Positions 1 through 9,017 of a DNA stretch of 64,000 nucleotides are shown piece by piece. Each line of letters begins with the position of its first letter. Position 1 is the first letter of the stretch. This DNA is from Holosporales bacterium. Lineage in GTDB: Bacteria; Pseudomonadota; Alphaproteobacteria; Holosporales; Holosporaceae. The translations under genes were made by a program, and so were the position numbers. The stretch is from positions 62,001-126,000 of the forward strand of contig CANHKV010000001.1 of assembly GCA_947461445.1 (NCBI GenBank). The letters are read 5' to 3'. The notes beneath the pieces are model-generated. The model made no database searches and was not told the DNA's origin. It saw nothing but the letters and a program-made list of their open reading frames with translations.

Positions 1-384
1 TGGAGACGCATATTTTCCGTTACAGAATGGGTTAGGGCAAACACGCCATCCAATGGAATATTGACACCCGATTGCCATTGCCCCATGGTGGTGTGATTTA
101 ACGATTGGTTGGGATAGGCGGGCACATGGTGAATGAGAACAGAACTATGGCTCCAGTGGGTTGCAATATCAGATACGGCGCTTTAACAATCTGACCAAGA
201 GGACAGCGGCCACTCTATAATGGGAATGCCCGTTTTTGGGGTAAAAGACCGGGCCAAAGACCTATCATTTTGATGATGGGCCATGACCGTATACCGTTCT
301 GAATGCAGGGTTTTACAGATGGCTGCCCTTATGCCATGAATGCTGTGGGTCCCAAGGCTATTTTTTAGAGGTATCTTGACTCAT
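1..384 (-). pseudogene. Decayed short-chain dehydrogenase (FabG/PhaB-like), partial
   Basis: Read on the minus strand, fragments in different frames align with the SDR family of acetoacetyl-CoA / 3-oxoacyl-ACP reductases: GIRAAICKTLHSERYTVMAH resembles the Rossmann start, SVLIHHVPAYPNQSLNHTTM sits where the NNAG motif is expected, and NIPLDGVFALTHSVTENM matches the helix before the catalytic Ser. The ATG at 384-382 is followed after eight codons by an in-frame TAG (360-358) beside an A-run; a second stop (TAA, 185-183) requires another frame change. The NNAG and GxxxGIG motifs are themselves eroded. The gene runs off the left edge, so the catalytic Tyr-Lys is not visible. Probably a lost polyhydroxybutyrate or fatty-acid reductase; which of the two cannot be decided. 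Confidence 0.7.
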
Positions 385-540
385 TTAGTTTACCATTCCA
401 GCATTAAATTTCTCCACAAAATAGGGATCTGTTAGAGATTGGTTTTCAATGACATTGATTCCGGGCAATATGGATCCAGCCACAAGATAAAAAATTCCCA
501 TCACTCGTGTTCTTTTTGACATCATTATGGGCCGTTTCAT
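385..540 (-). CDS. Possible small membrane or exported peptide (51 aa)
   Basis: This short open frame starts MKRPIMMSKRTRVMGIFYLV, a basic N-terminus followed by a short hydrophobic stretch, and its TAA directly abuts the ATG of the decayed reductase. There is no convincing Shine-Dalgarno sequence and no family resemblance. It could be a real leader-like peptide or a chance frame next to a pseudogene. Confidence 0.2.
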   Translation of the reverse strand: MKRPIMMSKRTRVMGIFYLVAGSILPGINVIENQSLTDPYFVEKFNAGMVN

Positions 541-617
541 TGGCGTTGTTTTTTAAAATTATCATGGTGAATTTAAAAAACCATCAATTACAAATACATG
601 ATTTTTCTGTAAATTAT

Positions 618-1127
618 TTATAAAAAATGATGTAAATCTGTGGCCCCAAAATCCGATATAATGCTGTTGGTACTGGGTGAAACAAACATGGCCCGAATGC
701 CAAATAAATCCATTCCTCCTGACACCCCTGCATAATCTTGCATCAGAGCAGAAGAATTTTGAGCACTGCTAGACAAAATGGCTACATATTCTGGTGGCAT
801 GCCTTTTAGAGACAAGGTTCCATCGGGTCGTCGATTTCCAGATACGTCTGGATTTGAAAAGATCTGCATATCCCTAAGGGATAACATGGTGCGCGATGAC
901 GGCAAAAGACGTTTGCTTGGCCCCTTTGGTAATTGGTTTAAACACACCGGTTTCCAAGAAGCAGACCAATCGCGGACAGGTTTTTTCTCTTTTAACCGGA
1001 CGGCATGGAATCGGGCAGTATTCAATGGGGCAGCATAATTCGGTGGTGTTCTTTGCCACTGGGTATTGCCTTGAACGGTGTGAACAGAGGTCAATATCAT
1101 CACGAATTTTAAAAATAAAGCACGCAC
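618..1127 (-). CDS. Exported hypothetical protein (169 aa)
   Basis: No family is recognised. The N-terminus MRALFLKFVMILTSVHTVQG looks like a Sec signal peptide with cleavage plausible after residue 20. The mature part is about 150 residues, rich in Ser, Pro and basic residues, with one Cys and no predicted membrane segment by eye. A region near residues 100-160 (PDGTLSLKGMPPEYVAILSS and following) is mildly hydrophobic and may form the folded part. It is followed on the same strand by the decayed reductase and preceded by the TsaB-like gene. Function unknown; periplasmic or secreted location is an inference from the signal peptide. Confidence 0.55.
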   Translation of the reverse strand: MRALFLKFVMILTSVHTVQGNTQWQRTPPNYAAPLNTARFHAVRLKEKKPVRDWSASWKPVCLNQLPKGPSKRLLPSSRTMLSLRDMQIFSNPDVSGNRRPDGTLSLKGMPPEYVAILSSSAQNSSALMQDYAGVSGGMDLFGIRAMFVSPSTNSIISDFGATDLHHFL

Positions 1128-1196
1128 GTTTTACCGCTTCTTTTACAAAGTATTGATCAAATTATAGTTTTGAAAAATATAAAAATGCATCTATTT

Positions 1197-1730
1197 TTAT
1201 AATGTTTTTGCTTTGTTTTTTTCAAAATCGAAACCTAATGTGGCTAGGCGTTTGGACCACCTCAACATATCTGATTCTGTGCAGGTATTGCCCGATATAC
1301 CGTATACTGGGGGTATGCTTTGGGAAATCACATTTCCGTACCGATTAACCCAGTGATGGCCCCCTGTATCCATCAAGGCTTTTTCTTGCTGTTCTGGGTC
1401 TAATAGATCAAAAAAAGAGGTGCTAAACACAGTCCATTCAGGAGAAGCCATTCCTTTGGCAAAGGATTGCCCGGCTCTGGTTGCGGTAAAGGGGCCAGGT
1501 TCGTGTAATGTGGCTATAGTGGTGATATGAGCGTGATTGTGGGACAGTTGGTGCCACAGGGTGGGCAACAAGATTTCGCAGGCGGGTTTGGCGTCAGAAT
1601 GCATGACGTATGCGGTGGGTCTTGGGTTCTGTGAGGCAGAATCAGAGCAGGGCGTTTGAATCAGGTCATTTTTACACCATATCACCATGGCTAATCGGGG
1701 AAAGGTAAACAACGTTAGAATATGGGACAT
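1197..1730 (-). CDS. tsaB: TsaB-like tRNA threonylcarbamoyladenosine protein, divergent
   Basis: TsaB is the non-catalytic partner of TsaD in making t6A37 in ANN-decoding tRNAs. The segment from about residue 53, ILLPTLWHQLSHNHAHITTI, followed by HEPGPFTATRAGQSFAKGMA, matches the TsaB pattern LLP...L....L......I.V..GPGSFTGLR.G...AKGLA. The start is placed at MSHILTLFTFPRLAMVIW because this aligns with the family start MILAIDTS....SVAL; the ORF stays open 30 codons further upstream. Length 177 is near the lower end for TsaB. The family's DTS triad reads FTF and GPGSFTG reads EPGPFTA, so the protein is divergent. No RimI or TsaD gene is adjacent. Confidence 0.6.
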   Translation of the reverse strand: MSHILTLFTFPRLAMVIWCKNDLIQTPCSDSASQNPRPTAYVMHSDAKPACEILLPTLWHQLSHNHAHITTIATLHEPGPFTATRAGQSFAKGMASPEWTVFSTSFFDLLDPEQQEKALMDTGGHHWVNRYGNVISQSIPPVYGISGNTCTESDMLRWSKRLATLGFDFEKNKAKTL

Positions 1731-1861
1731 GGGAATACAGTACAGGGCATTTTGTCTGACCATACCAATGGATGGGTGTGGATGCAATCCTGTCGAGGGT
1801 TTAAAACCAGAGGAGATCACCCCCCCTGGTATACTGGTCCATTAATAACAGGCCAGTGGTT

Positions 1862-2185
1862 TTACATAGCACACGGACCGCAGGGGGGGCATGATTCCAT
1901 GACAACAGGTGCTGCGCATGGGTCGCACTTTACGACAACAGGTGCTGCGCATGGTGTTGCACATGGGTTACATGCTGTTGGAACAACGCGGACCGTTGCC
2001 ATTTTTTTACCACAATAATCTTTGGTGATATAAACGCCGGCTGCAAATTGTCTTGGGTTCAAGCTGTTTGTGGCAACGGTGAGGACTTGTGCTGAGCAAG
2101 GGGATACCGTAAAGGTTTCACAAGAGTCAGCATTAACGCTGAAAGCGCAAGACAAAAGGGCCAATGTGGCGATTAATTTTTTCAT
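1862..2185 (-). CDS. Small cysteine-rich exported protein (107 aa)
   Basis: A clear signal peptide (MKKLIATLALLSCAFSVNA) precedes a mature chain of about 88 residues with eleven cysteines. Eight of these lie in the last 36 residues, in CxxC spacings: C72-C75-C79, C87-C90, C99-C102-C105, embedded in an imperfect repeat of the type C-x-P-C-A-x-P. The DNA repeat units (ACAACAGGTGCTGCGCATGG) at 1908-1927 and 1938-1957 are direct copies. A strong Shine-Dalgarno (AGGAG) lies just upstream of the ATG. The pattern suits disulfide bonding or metal binding in the envelope; no known family is recognised. It may be monocistronic with its own AT-rich upstream region. Confidence 0.65.
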   Translation of the reverse strand: MKKLIATLALLSCAFSVNADSCETFTVSPCSAQVLTVATNSLNPRQFAAGVYITKDYCGKKMATVRVVPTACNPCATPCAAPVVVKCDPCAAPVVMESCPPCGPCAM

Positions 2186-2417
2186 GAGAATTCTCCTTTT
2201 TTGTATTTTTAAAAATAGCTGTTAAAAGCTCTGGTTTTATTTTACAATAAAATAATTAAATAAATTCTGAACAATAAATGCGATATTGGATGTTTATTTT
2301 TTGTTTAATCCAAATTTGGCGATGGTTTTTTAAAAATTTTAACAGCCAAAGAGTGTTAAAAAGGAATAAAAGTTCTGTATCCATTGACCGCTGTATACTT
2401 TTTGTAAACAATAAGAA

Positions 2418-4157
2418 ATGTTATTGGTGGGGATGTGGGTGATTTTTTGCAAATTCAAAAGATGCTCAGTCATTGGTGTGATGGCGTTATGTTTGGTTGG
2501 GTGTTCTAAAAATCGGTACCATGATCCGTTGATCCGACAAACCAAAGCATCGTATCGTGCATTAACGGCGCCTGTTAATCCTGCGTTTGCATCCCAACCA
2601 CTGCCTGTATACCAGCCACCGTATTCTATTTTACCGCCTGCGTTTTATCAAAAAGTATCCTTGTCTTTATCGGGTCAAATTCCTTTGAAACAAGCTTTTT
2701 TTGAATTGGCCCATCAGGCAGGATTGAATATTATTTTGGAATCCAGTTTTCCGAAAAAAAGCAACTTTTTCTTTACAGCCCATCAACAACCGCTGATTGA
2801 TGTTTTGGAAAATTTGTGTTTGATCGGAAAATTACGATACACCATCAGTAATAATGCTCTGTACATTGGGGCAGATCGACCCCATTTGAAAAATCACAAT
2901 GTCCAATTTTTACTGGGGTGTCGAAAAACCCAAACTCAAACATCGGTAAAAACCGATATTTATTCCAATGGCATGACGGGGTCAAAAAACCTGTTGGATA
3001 ATGGGGCCAATATCACCCTGAATACCAGCCATACAGTGGATTTTTGGGAGGAATTAGAGCGCACCATCGCCATGGTGTTGAGTACGGATGAAATCAAGGA
3101 AAAGCCACGGTATTCCGTTAATCGCTATGCGGGAATTTTATCTGTTTATGGCACTCAAGCCCAGCATCGTCAAATTGAGGGGTATTTAAAGCAATTGCGA
3201 CAAGCCACCATGACGCAAATTTTGGTTGAGGCAAAAATCATTGAAATTGATTTGTCGGAAGATTATCAAAATGGGATCGATTGGTCGGTCTTTATCAACA
3301 AAGTTAAAAATGGTGCGGGCATCAATCCGGTCACAAGCGCAACGGGTGCCGCATCGGCCATACTGAAATCCAATGCAGAAGGGCGCTCTGTGGTTTTGCA
3401 AACCGATCAATTAGAAGCTGTGGTGAATTTGATGGAGGAATTTGGCACCATCCGTACCTTGGCCAATCCTCGACAAACGGTAATTAACAATCAATCTGCG
3501 GTGTTAAAGGTGGCGCACAACGAAGTATTTTTTGATCCTGAAATTCAAGACGACAGTTTTGCCAACAGCACCGGGCCATTGGCGTCAACCCGCCAACGGG
3601 TGCGCAGCAATATACAAACCGTTCCCATTGGATTAATTTTGTATGTTCACCCATCCGTAAATTGGGAAACGGGTGATATTATGGTGTCATTGCATCCCAC
3701 CATTTCTCGGGTGCAAAAAACCGTGGCCTGCCCAACATTATTTGGGGCGTACACCCCTATTCCTGGCAGAGATTATGGAAAAAACATGGCCGAATACTAT
3801 GCGCAATTGAATGCGTCTTGCCAAGTGCCCATTGTGCAAATTAGGGAAATGGATTCTGTTATTGTGGCCAAAGAAGGGCAAGTCATTGTAACAGGAGGAT
3901 TAATGGAAGAACGCGTCAGCATTAATGATCGGGGTACACCAGGAATATCGGCTTTACCAGGCGTAGGAGAGTTATTTACCCACAAAGGTAAAAAACGCCA
4001 TGTAACAGAGCTGATTATTTTATTAAAACTGACCATCGTACGGGATGGAAACACCATTACACCGGCCGATCAGCGCCTGTATACCTGTTTTACGTCTGAC
4101 CCACGGCGTGTTAATTTACAATCAAAAAGTGGGGCTGGTGGTGTTCCTGGTGTATAA
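2418..4157 (+). CDS. mshL: MshL/PilQ-family secretin lipoprotein
   Basis: Outer-membrane secretins form gated channels for type IV pili or type II secretion. The N-terminus ends in a lipobox (CLVGC, Cys at residue 29), so it is probably a lipoprotein; a GTG at 2439 is an alternative start. Residues about 65-170 form a secretin/TonB short N-terminal domain, residues 230-300 hold the N-domain ending in ILVEAKIIEIDLSEDYQNG, and residues 330-560 the secretin barrel with VIVTGGLMEE and LPGVGELFTHK. The C-terminal ELIILLKLTIV resembles the final barrel strands of MshL. Length 579 is normal. No other pilus or secretion gene is in the window. The 3' end overlaps the convergent xthA by 36 bases. Confidence 0.85.
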   Translation: MLLVGMWVIFCKFKRCSVIGVMALCLVGCSKNRYHDPLIRQTKASYRALTAPVNPAFASQPLPVYQPPYSILPPAFYQKVSLSLSGQIPLKQAFFELAHQAGLNIILESSFPKKSNFFFTAHQQPLIDVLENLCLIGKLRYTISNNALYIGADRPHLKNHNVQFLLGCRKTQTQTSVKTDIYSNGMTGSKNLLDNGANITLNTSHTVDFWEELERTIAMVLSTDEIKEKPRYSVNRYAGILSVYGTQAQHRQIEGYLKQLRQATMTQILVEAKIIEIDLSEDYQNGIDWSVFINKVKNGAGINPVTSATGAASAILKSNAEGRSVVLQTDQLEAVVNLMEEFGTIRTLANPRQTVINNQSAVLKVAHNEVFFDPEIQDDSFANSTGPLASTRQRVRSNIQTVPIGLILYVHPSVNWETGDIMVSLHPTISRVQKTVACPTLFGAYTPIPGRDYGKNMAEYYAQLNASCQVPIVQIREMDSVIVAKEGQVIVTGGLMEERVSINDRGTPGISALPGVGELFTHKGKKRHVTELIILLKLTIVRDGNTITPADQRLYTCFTSDPRRVNLQSKSGAGGVPGV

Positions 4158-4931
4158 TTCCATACCGATGGGGGCATGATCGCTGGTGTGCTGTTCCCCA
4201 CGCCAATGTTGGGAAACCCAAAAGCGGGATAAAAGATCGCTTGCTCTAGGGGACAACAGAAAAGAATCAATGCACAGCCCATGTTGTTTCCGCCATGCCC
4301 CATGTTGATATGCCCACCAGGTTGCTGGGTTTTTCTGGTGTTTGATGCGCCATTGGGCCATGGTCCATCCGTTCCACAGAATTTTACGCAAACGTTTTCG
4401 TTCTGGGATCGAGCACATGACTCGATTACGCCATAAATCGCCATCCCAAACATCCTCATCGTTTAGGGCAATATTGAAATCGCCACCAATAATGGTGGGG
4501 GTGTAATCCTGAACATAGGGCGCGATATGGTGAAATAATCCATTTAAAAAAGACAACTTTTCCCTAAAAGCAGGTCGATCAAACTCTTGCCCTTGGGGGA
4601 TGTATACGCAACAGACTCGAAAACCCTGGGTTGTGGCCTGGATACAGCGTGCTGCACCTGTGTCGTTTAAATCCAAATGCACCACATCCGACAGAGGCCA
4701 ACGGGATAAAATGGCCACCCCATTATAGCTTTTTTGCCCCCAAAATGCACTGTAATAGCCCGTATTCTTCAAGGCATTTTCCGGAAAATCTTTATCCATT
4801 ACTTTCGTTTCTTGCAGCAAAGCAATGTCGATGTGTTCTGTTTTTAACCAACATTCCACCAAAGGCAGACGGACACGCAAAGCGTTGACGTTCCAGCATC
4901 CTATGCGTACAACAGGTGGTGAGATGAGCAT
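4122..4931 (-). CDS. xthA: Exodeoxyribonuclease III
   Basis: XthA cleaves abasic DNA and degrades 3' ends in base-excision repair. The endonuclease/exonuclease/phosphatase fold is visible: WNVNALR at residues 13-19, the metal-binding Glu in LLQETKV (residue 41), YNGVAILSR, GGDFNIAL near residue 150, and the catalytic SDHAPIGMEL (His 252) at the end. Length 269 matches the family. The gene is convergent with the secretin gene and their coding ends overlap by 36 bases, so transcripts are antisense at the tails. Upstream it is divergent from ftsK with only about 45 bases between the starts. Confidence 0.95.
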   Translation of the reverse strand: MLISPPVVRIGCWNVNALRVRLPLVECWLKTEHIDIALLQETKVMDKDFPENALKNTGYYSAFWGQKSYNGVAILSRWPLSDVVHLDLNDTGAARCIQATTQGFRVCCVYIPQGQEFDRPAFREKLSFLNGLFHHIAPYVQDYTPTIIGGDFNIALNDEDVWDGDLWRNRVMCSIPERKRLRKILWNGWTMAQWRIKHQKNPATWWAYQHGAWRKQHGLCIDSFLLSPRASDLLSRFWVSQHWRGEQHTSDHAPIGMELYTRNTTSPTF

Positions 4932-4976
4932 TGTAATGGATGTGTAAATCGGTGTGTTTTTACGATATCATAATTG

Positions 4977-7022
4977 ATGAGCCATAGAGAGGATATGCGT
5001 GTGTTACAAACCTATCAAAAGGATTTGATTAAACTGTTGCGCATTATAATTTACGATGGTTCTGCTTTGGCCTTATTGGGATGGAGTCTGTTTTTGGTGC
5101 TGGCTTTGATTTCCTACGACCCCATGGATCCCTGTGCAGATGTGATCGGTTCGCAAGAAGTGCAAAACAGCATGGGCGCTTTGGGCGCATGGATATCTGC
5201 GTTTTTATTTCAATTTTTTGGGCTAGGTGCCTGTGGTTTACCTGTGGTTTTTATGGTCTGTTTTTATCAATTGTCCAAAGGAAAAACCATTCAAAACACC
5301 TTGGGTTATGGCGTTTTATGCTGTCTGATGATTGCCGTGATGATTCCGACTCAGATGAGTTCTTATGCCTGTGCTGTGGGGGTAATTTCCCAGGCCTGGA
5401 TACCGTCTTATTTGTGGACAGCAGGAATAATAGCATCTGGATTAATTTGGGGATTGATGCGCTGGAAACCGTTGCGTTATGTGGAAAAAATTGTTCAGGC
5501 TGCAGAGGAAGAAGCCCCCCCTGTCATCAAGGCACCGACCCCAAGGGTTCAAAAACCATTAAAAGTCAGTACAGCGTTGCCCCCCTTGGATTTGTTAACA
5601 GATCCTGTGGCACCCAAGGCCGATCATCGTAGTGAAATTCACATTGCTCGATTGCAAGAAGTTTTGGAAGATTTTGGGGTAAAGGGAACCGTACTGCGGG
5701 CCAATGCTGGGCCCATTGTCACGCTGTATGAATTAGAGCCTGCTGCAGGGGTAAAATCATCCCGTGTCATCAGTTTGGCCGATGATATTGCCCGATCCAT
5801 GAGTGCTTTGTCTGCGCGGGTCGCCGTTATTTCTGGTAAAAATTTGATTGGCATTGAACTGTCCAACGTACATCGGGAAATGGTGTATTTGAAAGATTTA
5901 CTGGGCTCATCGGCATACAGTGATTTTCAAGCTCCATTGGCTTTAACCTTGGGAAAAGACATCAGTGGAAATCCGGTGATTTCGGATTTGGCGAAAATGC
6001 CTCACGTTTTGGTGGCGGGAACCACAGGTTCTGGAAAATCTGTGGGCATCAACAGTATGATTTTGTCCCTGTTATATCGTCTCAGCCCAGAGCAATGCAA
6101 AATGGTAATGATTGATCCAAAAATGCTTGAATTATCCGTTTATGATGGCATTCCGCACCTGCTGACCCCTGTGATTACAGAACCGAAAAAAGCCATTATG
6201 GCCCTGAAATGGGTGGTGCAAGAAATGGAAAATCGGTACCGTTTGATGTCGCAAGTCGGTGTGCGCAACATTACGGGGTATAATCAGAGGTTAAAAACAG
6301 CCCAAAAGGAAAAAGAGCCCATCGTGAGGCAATTACAGGTGGGGTTTGATGAGGAATCCAGACCGGTCCTAGAAAGCCAACAATTGGATGTAGCAGATAT
6401 GCCTTTTATTGTGGTGATCGTGGATGAAATGGCGGATTTAATGATGGTGGCGGGCAAAGATGTGGAGGTTTTGGTCCAGCGTTTGGCTCAGATGGCGCGT
6501 GCAGCGGGCATTCATATTATTATGGCCACACAACGGCCATCGGTGGATGTGATTACGGGAACCATCAAAGCCAACTTTCCCACACGCATCAGTTTTCAGG
6601 TGACATCAAAAATTGACAGCCGTACCATTTTGGGGGAACAAGGGGCGGAACAATTGTTGGGCCAAGGGGATATGTTGTCCATGGCGGCGGGTGGACGTAT
6701 TATTCGAGTGCATGGTCCCTTTGTCAGTGATGATGAAATCGAAGGTGTGGTGAATTTTTTAAAACAATTGGGCCAACCCCAATATGTTGACATGACGGTG
6801 CGGGAAGATTTTTCGGATGCATCCTCTGGCGAAGATGGAGGTGACGATTTATACCGACAAGCCATAGAACTTGTGCGCCGAGATCGTAAAATATCCATCA
6901 GTTATTTACAGCGACAATTGCAAATTGGGTATAACCGTTCGGCTCGATTGATCGATCAGATGGAAAAAGACGGCATTGTGTCAGAGGCCAATCATTTAGG
7001 AAAAAGAGGAATCTTGGGCTGA
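4977..7022 (+). CDS. ftsK: DNA translocase FtsK (short form)
   Basis: FtsK pumps chromosome termini through the closing septum and aids dimer resolution. Four hydrophobic segments fill about residues 20-155; a short linker (about 160-200) replaces the long Pro/Gln linker of E. coli. The motor follows: alpha/beta domain from about 215, Walker A GTTGSGKSVGIN near 349, Walker B VVIVDEMADLM near 480, ATQRPSVDVITG near 520. The C-terminal gamma winged helix (SISYLQRQLQIGYNRSARLI) recognises orienting sequences. About 680 residues is short but complete. An ATG at 4995 with AGAGAGG close upstream is a good alternative start. Confidence 0.95.
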   Translation: MSHREDMRVLQTYQKDLIKLLRIIIYDGSALALLGWSLFLVLALISYDPMDPCADVIGSQEVQNSMGALGAWISAFLFQFFGLGACGLPVVFMVCFYQLSKGKTIQNTLGYGVLCCLMIAVMIPTQMSSYACAVGVISQAWIPSYLWTAGIIASGLIWGLMRWKPLRYVEKIVQAAEEEAPPVIKAPTPRVQKPLKVSTALPPLDLLTDPVAPKADHRSEIHIARLQEVLEDFGVKGTVLRANAGPIVTLYELEPAAGVKSSRVISLADDIARSMSALSARVAVISGKNLIGIELSNVHREMVYLKDLLGSSAYSDFQAPLALTLGKDISGNPVISDLAKMPHVLVAGTTGSGKSVGINSMILSLLYRLSPEQCKMVMIDPKMLELSVYDGIPHLLTPVITEPKKAIMALKWVVQEMENRYRLMSQVGVRNITGYNQRLKTAQKEKEPIVRQLQVGFDEESRPVLESQQLDVADMPFIVVIVDEMADLMMVAGKDVEVLVQRLAQMARAAGIHIIMATQRPSVDVITGTIKANFPTRISFQVTSKIDSRTILGEQGAEQLLGQGDMLSMAAGGRIIRVHGPFVSDDEIEGVVNFLKQLGQPQYVDMTVREDFSDASSGEDGGDDLYRQAIELVRRDRKISISYLQRQLQIGYNRSARLIDQMEKDGIVSEANHLGKRGILG

Positions 7023-7094
7023 TATCTTGAAAAAATGTGGTTTTTGAATGGTTTTGCGCCCTTTTTCCCCATAGTATTTTCATAAAAATGTGAT

Positions 7095-7100
7095 TATAAT
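7095..7100 (+). promoter_or_regulatory. -10 element of tRNA-His
   Basis: A perfect TATAAT lies 12 bases upstream of the first tRNA base. The -35 region at about 7071-7077 is weak. The assignment rests on position and the -10 match. Confidence 0.45.
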
Positions 7101-7111
7101 TATTCATATGT

Positions 7112-7189
7112 GGCGGGCGTAGCTCAGTTGGTTAGAGCGCTAGGTTGTGGTTCTAGAGGTCACCGGTTCGATCCCGGTCGTCCGCCCCA
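7112..7189 (+). tRNA. tRNA-His (GUG)
   Basis: A full cloverleaf can be folded: acceptor GCGGGCG pairing with CGTCCGC, D-arm AGCTC...GAGC, anticodon loop with GTG, and T-arm CCGGTTCGATCCCGG. The extra 5' G (G-1, position 7112) faces C73, the known identity element of tRNA-His. The 3' CCA is encoded. It lies between ftsK and dapB on the same strand. Confidence 0.97.
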
Positions 7190-7265
7190 TTTTTTACACA
7201 TGCCAATGTGGTATTCCAATTTTCTTCAAGGTACAATGGTTTCAAAAAGATCGGAATGATTGGGT

Positions 7266-8159
7266 ATGATGAACCATTCTCTAAATATGGACCATTCTAG
7301 TATTCCTTTGGAAAAACAGGCGCCATCATCCCCATTGCCAGGAATGACTGGGGTCATACCGCCGACTGTGTGCCTGGGGCATGTTGGCATTATTGGATTG
7401 TCTGGACGCATGGGACAACGCATTGTATCCGCCTTGGAAAAACAAAGGGGATTTCGATCTATTTTAGGGTATGATCGGGCTGTTATATCCGATAAATCAT
7501 GGGAAAATATGGTTTTTTGTGCCAGTTTGGATGAACTGTTCGAAAAATCCAGCGTTGTGATTGATTTTTCAGTTCCAGAACTGTTTCCCCATATTCTGGA
7601 CGCGGCATCGAAAAATCCCAAACCTATGGTGATTGGGACAACGGGTATTGAACCAGATGTTTTGCGTCTTATCGATGCAATAGGACGCCGCATGGCCATT
7701 GTTGTGGCACCAAACACCAGCTTGGGAGCCATTATTCAGCGGTGGTTGGCTGGGAAATTGAGTCAATTCCTACCTCATTCCTATGATATTGATATTGTAG
7801 AACATCATCATCGGTATAAAAAAGATATCCCATCGGGTACAGCCAATGCTTTGGCTGATGCCTTAATAGCGGCAAAAAAAGATCAAGGTCTGGACATATG
7901 CGCAGGGCAAACCACGTCACCAAGGCAGGATGGGCGTATTGAAATGCACGGGTTACGCTGTGGTCATGTTTTTGGAATGCACGAGGTCATTTGGACGGGG
8001 ACGGATGATCGTTTGGTTTTGGGACACACGGTTTTTTCACCTCATATTTTTGCCGACGGGGCCATTGCTTTGGCGCGCTGGGTGATGAACGGCCAAAAAC
8101 CTGGCGTTTATGGGGCAGAGGATGCCTTGGGTCTGACCAATCTTTCATGTCCGGGCTGA
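7266..8159 (+). CDS. dapB: 4-hydroxy-tetrahydrodipicolinate reductase
   Basis: DapB reduces the tetrahydrodipicolinate precursor in the lysine/diaminopimelate pathway using NAD(P)H. GIIGLSGRMGQRI is the dinucleotide-binding motif; VIDFSVPE, GTTGIEPD and VVAPNTSLG follow; the signature EHHHRYKKDIPSGTA carries the catalytic His and Lys. The frame opens with about 36 residues before the usual family start, including a Pro/Ser-rich piece; ATG 7266 or 7269 fits, or the real start is a non-ATG codon closer to residue 38. The gene faces gmk tail to tail. Confidence 0.93.
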   Translation: MMNHSLNMDHSSIPLEKQAPSSPLPGMTGVIPPTVCLGHVGIIGLSGRMGQRIVSALEKQRGFRSILGYDRAVISDKSWENMVFCASLDELFEKSSVVIDFSVPELFPHILDAASKNPKPMVIGTTGIEPDVLRLIDAIGRRMAIVVAPNTSLGAIIQRWLAGKLSQFLPHSYDIDIVEHHHRYKKDIPSGTANALADALIAAKKDQGLDICAGQTTSPRQDGRIEMHGLRCGHVFGMHEVIWTGTDDRLVLGHTVFSPHIFADGAIALARWVMNGQKPGVYGAEDALGLTNLSCPG

Positions 8160-8231
8160 TGGGACGCATTCCTCTGCATGGATTGCGAAGATTTTTGCAT
8201 AACCTGCGCATAACATGGTATGGACCAGAGG

Positions 8232-8870
8232 TCAACCCATGTGTGATAAGGAAAAGGGAGCCAAAATGGATTGGGCAGAGGGTTGGTTGTGCACGCGGCA
8301 TCGTTCGCTCTGTATGATGGACCAGGCTTGGTCTGTGGCCCGATGCAATTCATCATTGGTAAGGACATAATCGTAATGAATACACGTTTGAATTTCCTTG
8401 TACGCACACGACAGGCGTTCTTTGATGCGTTGGGGGCTGTCTTTTCCTCGGTTATTTAATCGTTTTTCCAAGTCGGATAATTGGGGTGGCAATATATAGA
8501 TTAAAACGGCTTGTTTTCCATATAAATGTCGCATGGTTTTTGCCCCTGCCCAATCAAGAGCCAAAATGCTGTCTTTGCTGGCTGAACTGTTGTGCTCTAG
8601 GGGTGTTTTTAACGTGCCATAATGGTGATTGAAAATTTTGGTATATTCCAAAAATTCTTGATTATCAACAGATTCTAAAAAGGTTTTTTCGTCTAAAAAA
8701 TAATAATCTTGTCCGTGAATTTCACCATCTCTGGGCGTGCGTGTGGTGGCTGAAATGGATGTCTGTAATTGAGGATCTTTTTCCAATAATGCACGTGAAA
8801 GTGACGTTTTTCCCGTTCCAGAAGGGGCAGAAAAAACAAAAAACAAACCGACTCTCTTTGTGTTTTGCAT
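8232..8870 (-). CDS. gmk: Guanylate kinase
   Basis: Gmk phosphorylates GMP to GDP. The N-terminal P-loop SAPSGTGKTSL (about residues 14-24), the GMP-binding stretch SISATTRTPRDGEIHGQDYY, and the lid region ERLSCAYKEIQ typical of the family are present. Length 212 agrees. The last 20 residues (QPSAQSILAPFSL) are slightly longer than usual. It is convergent with dapB and divergent from ybeY across a gap of about 150 bases that must hold both promoters. Confidence 0.95.
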   Translation of the reverse strand: MQNTKRVGLFFVFSAPSGTGKTSLSRALLEKDPQLQTSISATTRTPRDGEIHGQDYYFLDEKTFLESVDNQEFLEYTKIFNHHYGTLKTPLEHNSSASKDSILALDWAGAKTMRHLYGKQAVLIYILPPQLSDLEKRLNNRGKDSPQRIKERLSCAYKEIQTCIHYDYVLTNDELHRATDQAWSIIQSERCRVHNQPSAQSILAPFSLSHMG

Positions 8871-9017
8871 GGACTAACGTTCTTAAAAGAGAAAAAATAA
8901 TACCATAATATTCTTAAACAGTCACGCAAAAAACCATACCAATCTGTGTGGTGTTGGCCCTTGTGGATCGCCCAGCAAGGCTTTATGATGAATAAACTGT
9001 TTCTATGGTAAATCCTT

